32,903 nucleotides of DNA from Sulfuritalea sp. (GTDB lineage Bacteria; Pseudomonadota; Gammaproteobacteria; Burkholderiales; Rhodocyclaceae), in the NCBI GenBank assembly GCA_022842325.1, contig JALHPU010000045.1, positions 1-32,903 on the forward strand, written 5' to 3'. The stretch's first letter is position 1. The number at the start of each line of letters is the position of its first letter. The notes under the pieces were generated by a model, which saw nothing but the letters and a program-made list of their open reading frames with translations, did no database searches and was not told where the DNA came from. The position numbers and the translations under genes are program-made. This document shows positions 23,315-30,857 of the stretch, one piece after another.

Positions 23315-23747
23315 GGCAATCTCCGTGATTCGAGGCTTGTTGTCAGACCAGGTTGTCCGCGCCGTTCGCGCCGTTTTGCCAACGGCGTTCTGCGCGCGGC
23401 CCTGCCGAGATGGAACAATCACAGCTTAGGCAGCCAATGCCCTTGGCGTAATTGGGGAGATAAGGCAGGCGACTAGATGGTTTTCCCTATCGCCGACAGG
23501 AAGCCGGTTGGGCGGCGGAGGTCGCCGGTTCTCGCTGCGAAGCACGGCAAAGTCGGCGCCGGCGAGACGGCGAACGCAGTGGCGGCGCCTGTTTCGACCG
23601 ACAGCACGCGGTGATGCACAGCCCGACGGCGATGCGCTGTGGCTGCCCGACGGCCCCATCGACAGATTGATCTGACGAGTTCCCTGTCTTTCGATAGAGT
23701 AGAGACTACCGGCCACCCACGGCCGGATCGAGAATCGGGAAAAAGCC
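23315..23747. other. 433-bp divergent promoter region of ttrB and the dksA-like gene
   Basis: I see no credible gene here; the short open frames lack family features. The stretch should hold the ttrBCA promoter (minus) and that of the dksA-like gene (plus). No good FNR-type box was found. The clearest structure is the inverted repeat at 23370-23388, listed separately. Confidence 0.5.
23370..23388 (-). promoter_or_regulatory. Inverted repeat upstream of ttrB, possible TtrR operator
   Basis: CGCCGTT-TTGCC-AACGGCG is a perfect 7-5-7 inverted repeat centred about 65 bp before the ttrB ATG. Its position suits an activator site, or a leader hairpin. I do not know the TtrR consensus in this group, so the operator role is a guess. 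Confidence 0.25.
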
Positions 23748-24170
23748 ATGCTCACCACCACCAAACCACTGACCGAGAAAGCCCTGCTGGCCATGCCGAG
23801 CAGCGCCTACATGAACGCGGAACAGCTGGCCTTCTTTCGCGACCTGCTGCGCAAGCAGCGCCAGGATCTGATCGACAACGCCTCGATGACCATCGATCAT
23901 CTGCGCGACGGCGAGGCGGAGGCCGACCCCAACGACCGCGCCACCCTGGAAGAGGAGCACTCCATCGAATTGCGCATCCGCGATCGCGAACGCAAGATGC
24001 TGCCGCGCGTCGATGCCGCCTTGCAGCGTATCGAGACCGGGCAGTTCGGCTATTGCGAGGAAACCGGCGAACCGATCGGCCTGCGCCGGCTGCTGGCGCG
24101 CCCGACCACCGTGTATTCGATCGAAGCGCAGGAGCGCCACGAGTCGCGGCAGAGGATCCAGGGCAAATAA
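23748..24170 (+). CDS. DksA-family protein lacking the zinc-finger cysteines
   Basis: The protein is 140 aa. It has the DksA layout: an N-terminal helix, a coiled coil (about 24-95) with tip motif DPNDRA giving D60 and D63, RDRERKML, and a globular end GYCEETGEPIGLRRLLARPT. Canonical DksA has four zinc cysteines; here only C103 remains, the others being T106, S124 and A127. Zinc-independent DksA paralogues with reduced cysteines are known (P. aeruginosa DksA2, Rhodobacter DksA). It should bind RNA polymerase through the secondary channel and work with ppGpp. A conventional DksA may be encoded elsewhere. It diverges from ttrB and precedes an XRE-type gene by 27 bp. Confidence 0.88.
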   Translation: MLTTTKPLTEKALLAMPSSAYMNAEQLAFFRDLLRKQRQDLIDNASMTIDHLRDGEAEADPNDRATLEEEHSIELRIRDRERKMLPRVDAALQRIETGQFGYCEETGEPIGLRRLLARPTTVYSIEAQERHESRQRIQGK

Positions 24171-24197
24171 GCGGGCACGCGCTGCCCCGCAAACGCG

Positions 24198-24911
24198 ATG
24201 GTCGCCGCGACCACTCCCAAACGCAAAGCGCCCGCGAAAAAGCGCGCGCCGGCAAAGTCAGCCGCGAAGGCTGCGCCTGCCGACCAGGCCGAATCCGGCC
24301 TGGTGAACCAGATGCGCGCGATGGCCGGCAAGGTGCTCGACATGGGCGCGGCCACGGTCGGTGCCGCGGCCACATTGCAGACCGCCAGCGGGATTGCCCG
24401 GGCGCTGCGCAACGGCAAGCCGCTGGAAGCCGCCGCCGACGTGCTCAGGGCCCTGCTTTCCGGACTGTCCGAACCCGACGCGTGGCCCCGCACCGGAGCG
24501 GCCTTGCGCCGCCTGCGCAAATCAGCCGGACTGACCATCAGCGAAGTCGGCACCGCGATCAACCTCAAGGACCCGTCGCTGATCGAGGCCTGGGAGAAAG
24601 GCCGCATCGCCGTCCCCTTCGAAATCGTGCTGCGCCTGGCCGCGGTGCTCGGACGCAACGACCCGGTCGGCTTCGTCATGAAGTTCACCCGCAGCGCCAA
24701 CCCGGACCTGTGGCGCAGCCTGGAAAGCCTCGGCGTCGGCAAGCTGCTGATCCAGTCGGCGCGCGAACGCGAGTTCGCCAACATCTACCGCGCCGACGAC
24801 GAAGCGCGCCAGCTCAGCGACAAGGAGTTCGCCGAAGTGTTGACCTTCACCCGCGCCGCCTTTGAAATGGCCATGGCATTTCGCGGACGCAGCACCAAGC
24901 GCGGCACGTGA
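24198..24911 (+). CDS. XRE-type HTH protein with a Lys/Ala-rich tail
   Basis: The protein is 237 aa with three parts. Residues 1-28 are a Lys/Ala/Pro-rich tail (KRKAPAKKRAPAKSAAKAAP) like that of histone H1-like or nucleoid proteins. Residues 33-90 form an Ala-rich helical region. Residues about 98-158 are a helix-turn-helix of the XRE type (ALRRLRKSAGLTISEVGTAINLKDPSLIEAWEKGRIAVP). The C-terminal 80 residues (from NPDLWRSLESLGVGKLL) are helical and unassigned. It is probably a DNA-binding regulator; the target is unknown. It lies 27 bp after the dksA-like gene on the same strand, so the two may be co-transcribed. It is followed by a REP-like array. Confidence 0.75.
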   Translation: MVAATTPKRKAPAKKRAPAKSAAKAAPADQAESGLVNQMRAMAGKVLDMGAATVGAAATLQTASGIARALRNGKPLEAAADVLRALLSGLSEPDAWPRTGAALRRLRKSAGLTISEVGTAINLKDPSLIEAWEKGRIAVPFEIVLRLAAVLGRNDPVGFVMKFTRSANPDLWRSLESLGVGKLLIQSAREREFANIYRADDEARQLSDKEFAEVLTFTRAAFEMAMAFRGRSTKRGT

Positions 24912-24941
24912 CTTGGCGCTCCGCTTCGCAAGATAGCTCCC

Positions 24942-25085
24942 TGTAGGGCCGGCTTCAGCCGGCCAGGGTGGATGGCGGTGTAGGGCCGGCTTCAGCCGGC
25001 CCAGGTGGATGGCGGTGTAGGGCCGGCTTCAGCCGGCCAAGGTGGATGGCGGACTGAAGTCCGCCTTACGGTCCGCCCTACAGTC
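24942..25085. repeat. REP-like tandem array (3 x 37 bp plus a diverged unit)
   Basis: Three units at 24942-24978, 24979-25015 and 25016-25052 differ at only two or three positions. Each contains the palindrome GGCCGGCT-TC-AGCCGGCC. A diverged fourth palindrome, GGCGGACT-GA-AGTCCGCC, lies at 25047-25064. The array lies between convergent genes and its last bases touch the stop codon of the kinase gene. It looks like a REP/palindromic unit cluster that may also end transcription from both sides. Confidence 0.9.
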
Positions 25086-27150
25086 AGCCGCGCGCCCGCT
25101 GCAGCGTCAGCACAAAGCTCACCCCGTCGTCCTCGTTGTGCGCGGTGACGGTGCCGCCCATCTTGGCCATGTAGGTGCGCGCCACGAACAGGCCCTGGCC
25201 GCGGTTGCCGTGGGCGCCGGCCTCGGCCTGGTCGGAGACGCCGTATTCGAAGATGCGCTCGACAAAGTCTTCGGCAATCTGCGGACCGAAATTGTGGATG
25301 GTCACCGTGGCGGTACTCTCCGAACTGTCGAGGCGCAGGGTGATCGGCGTGCCGGGCCGGCGGTAGCGATCGGCATTCTTCAGGATGTGGGCGAACACGT
25401 CTTCCAGCGGATATTCGTCGGCGCGCACCGGCGCCGGCGCCGTAACACCGGTGCACACCAGGTCGGCGATGCCGGCATTGTCGGCCACGTTCTGCAGGAA
25501 GCGCGCGAGGTCGAGCGCCTGCACGCTGATGCTCGATGACGCGAAGGCCTCGCTCGGGCTGGCGCTGCCGTAGAGGATGCGCACCGCCTGCTGCATGCGC
25601 TGGATGTAGCGATGGCTGGGATCGTCGCTGGCGCCGTGCAGGGCCAGCAGCGACTGCAGCGGCGACATGATCTCGTGGCCGACGGCGTGCCACATGTCCT
25701 TTTCCTGGCCGGCGCGGATGCGCTCGCGCTCGGCGTCTTCCTTCACGCGCCGCAGCAGGTCGTCGAGGCCGGTGGCGAGGATGCCCAGCTCGTCGCCGCC
25801 GCGCAGGTCGGCCAGGTCGAAGCGCTCCAGCCCGCCGTCGGCATGCACGGTCTGCGACAGCCCGCGCGTGCGCCGCGTGAGAACCGCGATGCGGCGCACG
25901 ATGCCGATCTCCATCACCAGCCAGGCCAGCGCGATGGCCAGCAGCATGGCGCCGACGAACCACGAGACGCGGGTGGCGACCGCCGCCAGGGTCTTGTTCA
26001 CGCTGCGCGCGTCGCCCTTGAGCAGTACCCGGTAGCTGCCCAGCGGCGTCTCGATGTCGTCGGCCAATTCCACCGGTGCGTCGTAGCTGGCCACCGGCAG
26101 CCGGCGAATCAACCGCGTGATCAGCGGCGAGGACGGCTCCGCGAGATCCTCCGTGCCGCTCAGCTGGACGATGTCGGCGGCGGCGCCGGCCTTGCGAATC
26201 GCCAGCGTCTCGCCGGGCAGCAGCAGGCCGCTGAGGTCCTTGAGCGAGAACGGCGGCACGGCGCCCGGCTCGTCGCTATCGAAAATCGCCGCACCCTCGC
26301 CCGGCGCCAGCACCTCGATGCGCACGCGGAACTGGTCGAGGTCGGGCGGCGGCCATTGCGGCTTCTTCGCGCGGAACAAGGCCTCGCGCAGAGCATCCAC
26401 CGGCAGGCGCAGCGAGAAGAAGGACTTGCGCGCGCAATCGCCTTCGCCGTCGTCCTCTCCGGCATCGAGGCACCGGCCGCCCTGCCAGACCCAGCCGCGA
26501 AACTCCCTGACCGGCCGTGCGCCCTTGTAGTTGGGGCTGTCGCGCTCGACATAGCCGGTGAAACGGCCGCGCACGCCCTCGGCGCGCGTGCCGTTGCCGG
26601 GCAACGGCTCGAAAGGCGCCAGCCAGCGATAGGTCTCGCCGCGCAAGCTGACCGTGACGCGCAGGCGATGCGCGCCGTCAAGCTGCTCGTCGCCGATGAG
26701 GTGCGGCACCAACGCATCGCTGGCGAAAGTGCCGGCGGCATAGATGTAGCCGCCGGCCCAGGGATTGTTGCCGATGGCGACGCAGAGGCTGCCATGGCGC
26801 TTGTACTGCACCAGGCAGCCGGCCATTTCGACGGCATTCCTGACCTTGGTCTGGTCGTCGAAATCGATCGCCGAATACGGCAAGACTACCGGTCGCACCC
26901 CTGGCACAGCACCGTTGCCGCGCGGCGGATTGAGCAGGGCCAGCTGCCCGGCCGGATGGCGCAGACGCGCGACGATCTGTTCCTTGGTCTTCGCCACGTG
27001 GGTCTGGTAGCTGTCGTAGCTGCGCTGCTTTTCCTCCTGCAGCACGGCCACCGCCATCGCCAGCACGGCCAGCGCCAGCAGCAGGAAGGAGGTGCGAAAC
27101 AGGATGCGCAGGCGGAACGAGGCCAGCCATTGCAGCGCCGCCTGCATCAT
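25084..27150 (-). CDS. Sensor histidine kinase with large periplasmic domain
   Basis: The protein is 688 aa. A first membrane helix (about 19-37) and a second (about 396-414) enclose a periplasmic domain of about 355 residues that I do not recognise. It holds four cysteines (112, 123, 227, 239) that could pair. A HAMP-like segment (about 415-470) leads to the H-box MWHAVGHEIMSPLQSLL with His 492. The ATPase part has HILKNADRYRRPGTPI, HNFGPQI in place of the usual DxGxG box, and GNRGQGLFVARTYMAKMGG. The ATG at 27150 overlaps the regulator stop (ATGA); the longer open frame overlaps the regulator. The pair is divergent from the SPFH/SH3 genes, which may be its targets. Confidence 0.85.
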   Translation of the reverse strand: MMQAALQWLASFRLRILFRTSFLLLALAVLAMAVAVLQEEKQRSYDSYQTHVAKTKEQIVARLRHPAGQLALLNPPRGNGAVPGVRPVVLPYSAIDFDDQTKVRNAVEMAGCLVQYKRHGSLCVAIGNNPWAGGYIYAAGTFASDALVPHLIGDEQLDGAHRLRVTVSLRGETYRWLAPFEPLPGNGTRAEGVRGRFTGYVERDSPNYKGARPVREFRGWVWQGGRCLDAGEDDGEGDCARKSFFSLRLPVDALREALFRAKKPQWPPPDLDQFRVRIEVLAPGEGAAIFDSDEPGAVPPFSLKDLSGLLLPGETLAIRKAGAAADIVQLSGTEDLAEPSSPLITRLIRRLPVASYDAPVELADDIETPLGSYRVLLKGDARSVNKTLAAVATRVSWFVGAMLLAIALAWLVMEIGIVRRIAVLTRRTRGLSQTVHADGGLERFDLADLRGGDELGILATGLDDLLRRVKEDAERERIRAGQEKDMWHAVGHEIMSPLQSLLALHGASDDPSHRYIQRMQQAVRILYGSASPSEAFASSSISVQALDLARFLQNVADNAGIADLVCTGVTAPAPVRADEYPLEDVFAHILKNADRYRRPGTPITLRLDSSESTATVTIHNFGPQIAEDFVERIFEYGVSDQAEAGAHGNRGQGLFVARTYMAKMGGTVTAHNEDDGVSFVLTLQRARG

Positions 27151-27857
27151 TTGGCGGCCGCCGGATCGGACCAGCGGAAGCCGCGCATCGGCACGTTCTC
27201 GATGCGGTCGAAGTCCTCGTCGAGTTCGCGGAAGGCTTCGCGGATGGTGCTGATGTGCTTGCGGATGTTGTCGCGGTTGCGCCCGCTCTTCACCACCTGG
27301 AACAGCTCGTCGTAGGACACCACCTGGCCGCGCCGCTGGTAGAGCGCGGCGAGGATGCGCTGCGCGGTCAGCGGCAGGTTCACGCGCTTGCCGCGCCACA
27401 GCGGCGTGTTCTGCCGCAGCGGGTCGAGCGCGAGTTCGTCGCCGGCCGGCTGGGCCGGCTTGGCGTCTTCGCGATCGCGCGAGGCGCGCAGGATTTCGAG
27501 GAAGGTGTCGATGAAATCGGCTTCCTCGAACGTGGTCTTCTGCAGATAGTCCCAGGCGTCGAGCGCCTTCATGATGCTGCGGTAGATGGCGGCCGGCATG
27601 GCCGACACCACCAGCACCGGCGTGCCGCGCGCAGCCTTGTTGATGGCATTGATGATGGCGACGCCGGCATGGCGCTCGCGCCCCAGCTCGATGTCGAGCA
27701 CCACTACGTCGTAGTTCTCGCGGGCGATCGCCGCCTCGGCGTCGTCGCGGTTGAACCAGGCGTCCACCGTGATGCCCGGCCGCGCGGAAAGTATCCAGGC
27801 CCTGAGCTGCTTGCTGGTGGGGATGTCGTCCTCGATGACGGCGACCTTGATGCTCAT
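27147..27857 (-). CDS. OmpR-type response regulator
   Basis: The protein is 236 aa. The receiver has D10-D11, likely acceptor D55 (VVLDIELG), S85 and K107. The lysine is followed by Thr (LQKTTFEEADF) instead of the usual Pro. A linker (about 125-150) leads to a C-terminal winged helix (about 155-232) with LTAQRILAALYQRRGQVVSYDEL, NIRKHISTIREAFRELD and IENVPMRGFRW, as in OmpR/PhoB regulators. GGAG precedes the ATG at 27857. It is the first gene of the regulator-kinase pair and diverges from the SPFH gene across 239 bp. The target genes are not shown by sequence. Confidence 0.88.
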   Translation of the reverse strand: MSIKVAVIEDDIPTSKQLRAWILSARPGITVDAWFNRDDAEAAIARENYDVVVLDIELGRERHAGVAIINAINKAARGTPVLVVSAMPAAIYRSIMKALDAWDYLQKTTFEEADFIDTFLEILRASRDREDAKPAQPAGDELALDPLRQNTPLWRGKRVNLPLTAQRILAALYQRRGQVVSYDELFQVVKSGRNRDNIRKHISTIREAFRELDEDFDRIENVPMRGFRWSDPAAAK

Positions 27858-28096
27858 TTCATGCTCCGCGCGATTGTCTGCGCCAAGTATCGCCGTTTTT
27901 GCCGGCCTTGGCAGCGCCCGCGCGTGAGTGTTTGTTCACGCCGCGGAACGGACAGTCCGGCGGCTTACCGAAGTCGCCCCGCAACGGCATGGATCGCTCC
28001 ACGGCCTTCCCGCGACGATGGCAACCATGACGGAACGCGATCGATCTTCCCGCCTCCGCCGCCGCACCCGGAAGATCAAACAGTGGAGGATTCATC
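27858..28096. other. Divergent promoter region between the regulator and the SPFH gene
   Basis: This 239-bp gap should hold both promoters. A small inverted repeat, GCGTGA-N8-TCACGC, lies near 27922-27941. I found no clear sigma-70 boxes, no direct repeats typical of OmpR-family sites and no FNR box. The open frame crossing it codes for an Arg-rich, non-conserved stretch and is not called. Confidence 0.4.
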
Positions 28097-29317
28097 ATGT
28101 CGGAACAACTTCGCAACATCGCCAGCAATCTTCGCGACTCATTTGGCAAACACGCAGAAACCATCGCCCATCGCCTCGGCCGCGGCATGCACGGCTCGCG
28201 CCGCAGCATCATCGCGCTGGCCGTCGCCGGCATCGGCGTCTATGCCATCGCCACCCATCCGCCGCTGCAGAGCGTCGGTCGCGGCGAAGCCGGCCTGCGC
28301 ATCAACCGCTTCAGCGGCGTCGTCAGCGAGGTGGACGACGGCGCCGTGCTGGTCATCCCCGGCCTGCACGAACTGCGCCGCTTTCCTTTGCGCGACCAGA
28401 TCTACCGCCCGGCCGCCGGCCAGAGCGCCAGCGGCGCCGCCTCGTTCCAGACCGTCGAGGGACTCTCGATCGGGGTCGACGTCTCGGTCCGCTACGTGCT
28501 CGACCCCAGCCGCATCGCCGCCATGGCCCGTGCGCTGCCCGCCGACATCGGCCGCGAAGTGGTCGAGCCGGCGGTGCAGAGCGTGCTCTACAAAACCCTG
28601 GCCGGCTACACGGTGCGCGAGATCTTCTCGACCAAGCGCGTGGCGATCCAGCAGGCCGTCGAAGGCGAGCTGAAACCGCTGCTGGCCAAAGACGGCATCA
28701 AGCTGCAGGGCGTGATGATCGGCAAGATCGACCTGCCGGCCGACTACAAGGCCGGCATGGAACGGCTGCTGGCCGAGGAACTGGCCTCGGAAAAAATGCG
28801 CTACACGCTGGAACTGAAGGACAAGCAGGTCAGGCAGACCGAGCTCGAAGGCCAGGCCGACAAGGTGCGCCGCGAGAAGGCCGCCGAAGCCGCCGGCCAG
28901 GAGCAGATCATCGCCGCCAAGGCGCAGGCCGAGGCCATGAAGCATGTGCTGCCGTTCAAGCAGAAGCAGATCGAACAGCGCGAGCTGGAAGCCGAAGCGG
29001 CCAAGATCACCCGCGTCAAGGCCGCCGAGGCCAGCTCGCAATCGCGCCTGATCGAGGCCACCGGCGAGGCCGAGTCGCGGCGCAAACTGGCCGACGCCGA
29101 AGGCTATCGCCAGGAGCGGCTGGGCAAGGTCGCCAGCGAACAGCTGGCGCGCGACGGCGAACTGATCACCAAGCATCCGCTGCTGATCCAGAAGACCATG
29201 GCCGACAAGCTCTCCGACAAGATCTCGGTGATCATCGCGCCGCCCTCGACCAACGGCTTCATCGGCGCCAACCTGCTCGGCGGCGGCAAGCAGCGCAACG
29301 GACAAGAGGGAGAGTGA
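28097..29317 (+). CDS. SPFH/band-7 membrane protein
   Basis: The protein is 406 aa. A basic N-terminus is followed by one membrane helix (about 37-53), then an SPFH/prohibitin domain (about 55-230; GRGEAGLRINRFSGVV, VLVIPGLHELRRFPLRDQIYRP, DVSVRYVLDP, YTVREIFSTKRVAIQQAV). Next is an Ala/Glu/Lys-rich coiled coil (about 230-355), and the tail is GFIGANLLGGG. The order resembles eukaryotic prohibitin and bacterial HflK/HflC or QmcA relatives, which form oligomeric membrane scaffolds. No protease partner (ftsH, nfeD) is nearby. GGAGG precedes the ATG. It is followed 2 bp later by the SH3-domain gene, so the two form an operon, divergent from a two-component pair. Confidence 0.88.
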   Translation: MSEQLRNIASNLRDSFGKHAETIAHRLGRGMHGSRRSIIALAVAGIGVYAIATHPPLQSVGRGEAGLRINRFSGVVSEVDDGAVLVIPGLHELRRFPLRDQIYRPAAGQSASGAASFQTVEGLSIGVDVSVRYVLDPSRIAAMARALPADIGREVVEPAVQSVLYKTLAGYTVREIFSTKRVAIQQAVEGELKPLLAKDGIKLQGVMIGKIDLPADYKAGMERLLAEELASEKMRYTLELKDKQVRQTELEGQADKVRREKAAEAAGQEQIIAAKAQAEAMKHVLPFKQKQIEQRELEAEAAKITRVKAAEASSQSRLIEATGEAESRRKLADAEGYRQERLGKVASEQLARDGELITKHPLLIQKTMADKLSDKISVIIAPPSTNGFIGANLLGGGKQRNGQEGE

Positions 29318-29319
29318 TC

Positions 29320-30771
29320 ATGCTGACCGCCACCACCCTAGCCGCGCTGTCCGCGCTGGCCATCGTCACCCAGGACCAGACCGCGCTGCGCGCCGCACCG
29401 CGCGATTCGGCGCCCCAGCAGGCCGTGCTGTGGGCCGGCGACAGCCTCGAAATCCGCGGCGAGAAAGGCGACTACCTGCAGGTCTACGACCATCGCCGCG
29501 AACGCGCCGGCTACATCAGGACACCCAGCGTGCGCATCCAGTCGCTGAAGCCCGCCGCGGCAGCGGAGCTGCTCGCGGTAGTGCGCTTCCTGCGCGACAC
29601 GCCGGGCTCGGAGGCGCTGGGCATCGCCTATGCCGCGGCGTATCTGAAGGCGGCGCCGGCCGAAGCCATCGACGGCGAGGCCTTCGATGCTCTGGGCGCC
29701 ATGGCCGAGCGCCTGGCGCGCCGCGCCTCCGGCGCCCAACAGGGCAAGGCGGGCCCGGCCGTCGCCGCCCAGCTTGAAGTCGCCGCCGCCTACGGCGTGA
29801 ACATGGTCAGCTTCGAGCGCGACGGCCAGCTGCGGCTCTGCTACGACGGCGAGGCGCATCGGCGCGTGCTGGCGCTGCCGGCCACCGCGCCGCAAAAGGC
29901 CGCCGCCGCGCTGGCGCTGACCCGCCACGATTGCGTGGCGCCCGAGCTGACGCCGGTGGCGCGCTTCGAGCGCGACAACTGGCGCGCCGGGGTGCTCGAC
30001 CGCGTCGACACGGACAAGCTGCCCGGGGTGCTGAAGAACCGCCTGCGCCTGCGCAAGGCCGGCGTCTGGGCCAGCCTCGCCTACCAGCGCGCGCGGCGGC
30101 CGGAACTCGGCGCGCCGGCCGTGCAGCAGGCCGGGCAGCGTGCGCTGGACGAACTCGCCGGCATCGACAAGAGCGAACTCATGGAAAGCGACGCCTACGC
30201 CTACAACGATGCCGCGATGCGCGTCGGCGCCTCGCGCTGGGCCACCGAAGTCGGCGCGCCGGCGGCGAAACCGACAGCCAAAGTGTCGGCCAAGGTTTCA
30301 GTAGCGGTCAGCCCCGGCCAGCCCGGCGAAACCTGCGTGCATCTGGTCGATGCCAAACACGATCTGAAGCACCCGCTGCTGACTCGCTGCACCTACGGCA
30401 TCGTGTGGACCGCCTCGGCCGCGCCCAACCCGCAGGGCACGGCGCTGGCGCTGGCGGTGCAGCCGCTCGATACCTGGCGCGAGCTGTGGGTGTTCCGCCA
30501 GGGTCCGCAAGGCTGGAGCCTCGATGTGGTGCCGCCGGCAGCGGACCATCCCGGCCTCGGCTATGTCGAATTCGCCGGCTGGGTGCCGGGCGGCAGGCAG
30601 CTGCTGGCGGCGCGCGAAGCCCGCACGGAAGGCCGCCACAAACAGAGCTTCGAGGTCCGCCGCATGTCGACGCTGGACGTGGAAAAGCAGGCCGACCGGC
30701 CCAACAACCTGAGCAGCTTCTATCGCTGGCAGAGCCCGGCCTGGAAGGCGGTCACCGTCAGCATCCGCTGA
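29320..30771 (+). CDS. Secreted or envelope protein with N-terminal SH3-like domain, unknown function
   Basis: The protein is 483 aa. A short hydrophobic start (MLTATTLAALSALAIV) lacks basic residues and runs straight into a bacterial SH3-like domain (about 15-72; TALRAAPRDSAPQQ, LWAGDSLEIRGEKGDYLQVYDHRRERAGYIRTPSV). An Ala-rich helical region follows (about 80-310), then a Lys/Val/Ala-rich linker and a beta-rich C-terminal part (about 335-483) with few alternatives to 'unknown'. Cleavage of the start is uncertain, so the location is inferred from the SH3 domain, usually found on envelope proteins. The ATG at 29320 has GGGAG upstream and lies 2 bp after the SPFH stop. A much longer in-frame reading from 27928 overlaps the SPFH gene and is not real. 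Confidence 0.75.
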   Translation: MLTATTLAALSALAIVTQDQTALRAAPRDSAPQQAVLWAGDSLEIRGEKGDYLQVYDHRRERAGYIRTPSVRIQSLKPAAAAELLAVVRFLRDTPGSEALGIAYAAAYLKAAPAEAIDGEAFDALGAMAERLARRASGAQQGKAGPAVAAQLEVAAAYGVNMVSFERDGQLRLCYDGEAHRRVLALPATAPQKAAAALALTRHDCVAPELTPVARFERDNWRAGVLDRVDTDKLPGVLKNRLRLRKAGVWASLAYQRARRPELGAPAVQQAGQRALDELAGIDKSELMESDAYAYNDAAMRVGASRWATEVGAPAAKPTAKVSAKVSVAVSPGQPGETCVHLVDAKHDLKHPLLTRCTYGIVWTASAAPNPQGTALALAVQPLDTWRELWVFRQGPQGWSLDVVPPAADHPGLGYVEFAGWVPGGRQLLAAREARTEGRHKQSFEVRRMSTLDVEKQADRPNNLSSFYRWQSPAWKAVTVSIR

Positions 30772-30800
30772 GCGGCAATGCACCTCTGGCGGACACCCCG

Positions 30801-30822
30801 CGCCGTGTCGCCAGCGCCGACT
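30801..30822. repeat. 22-bp exact duplicate of part of cbiB
   Basis: The 22 bases here are identical to 32829-32850, which lies within the cbiB C-terminus (coding EVGAGDTA). Here they sit in the 86-bp gap between the SH3-domain gene and btuF. A chance match of this length is unlikely in 33 kb, even allowing for high GC. It may be the remnant of an old duplication or rearrangement. Confidence 0.5.
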
Positions 30823-30857
30823 CTTGGCGTCTGGAGAACGTGCCGTTTATTTGCCCC

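Noticed and set aside
23426..23794. 122-codon minus-strand open frame upstream of ttrB
   Set aside because: The translation is unstructured and crosses the dksA start; nothing supports a gene.
24942..25064. CRISPR array
   Set aside because: The 37-bp units are directly adjacent with no unique spacers, and there are no cas genes; this is a REP-like array.
27928..30771. Very long plus-strand open frame of 947 codons
   Set aside because: Its first 460 codons overlap the SPFH gene in another frame and are Arg-rich without family features. Only the part from 29320 is real.
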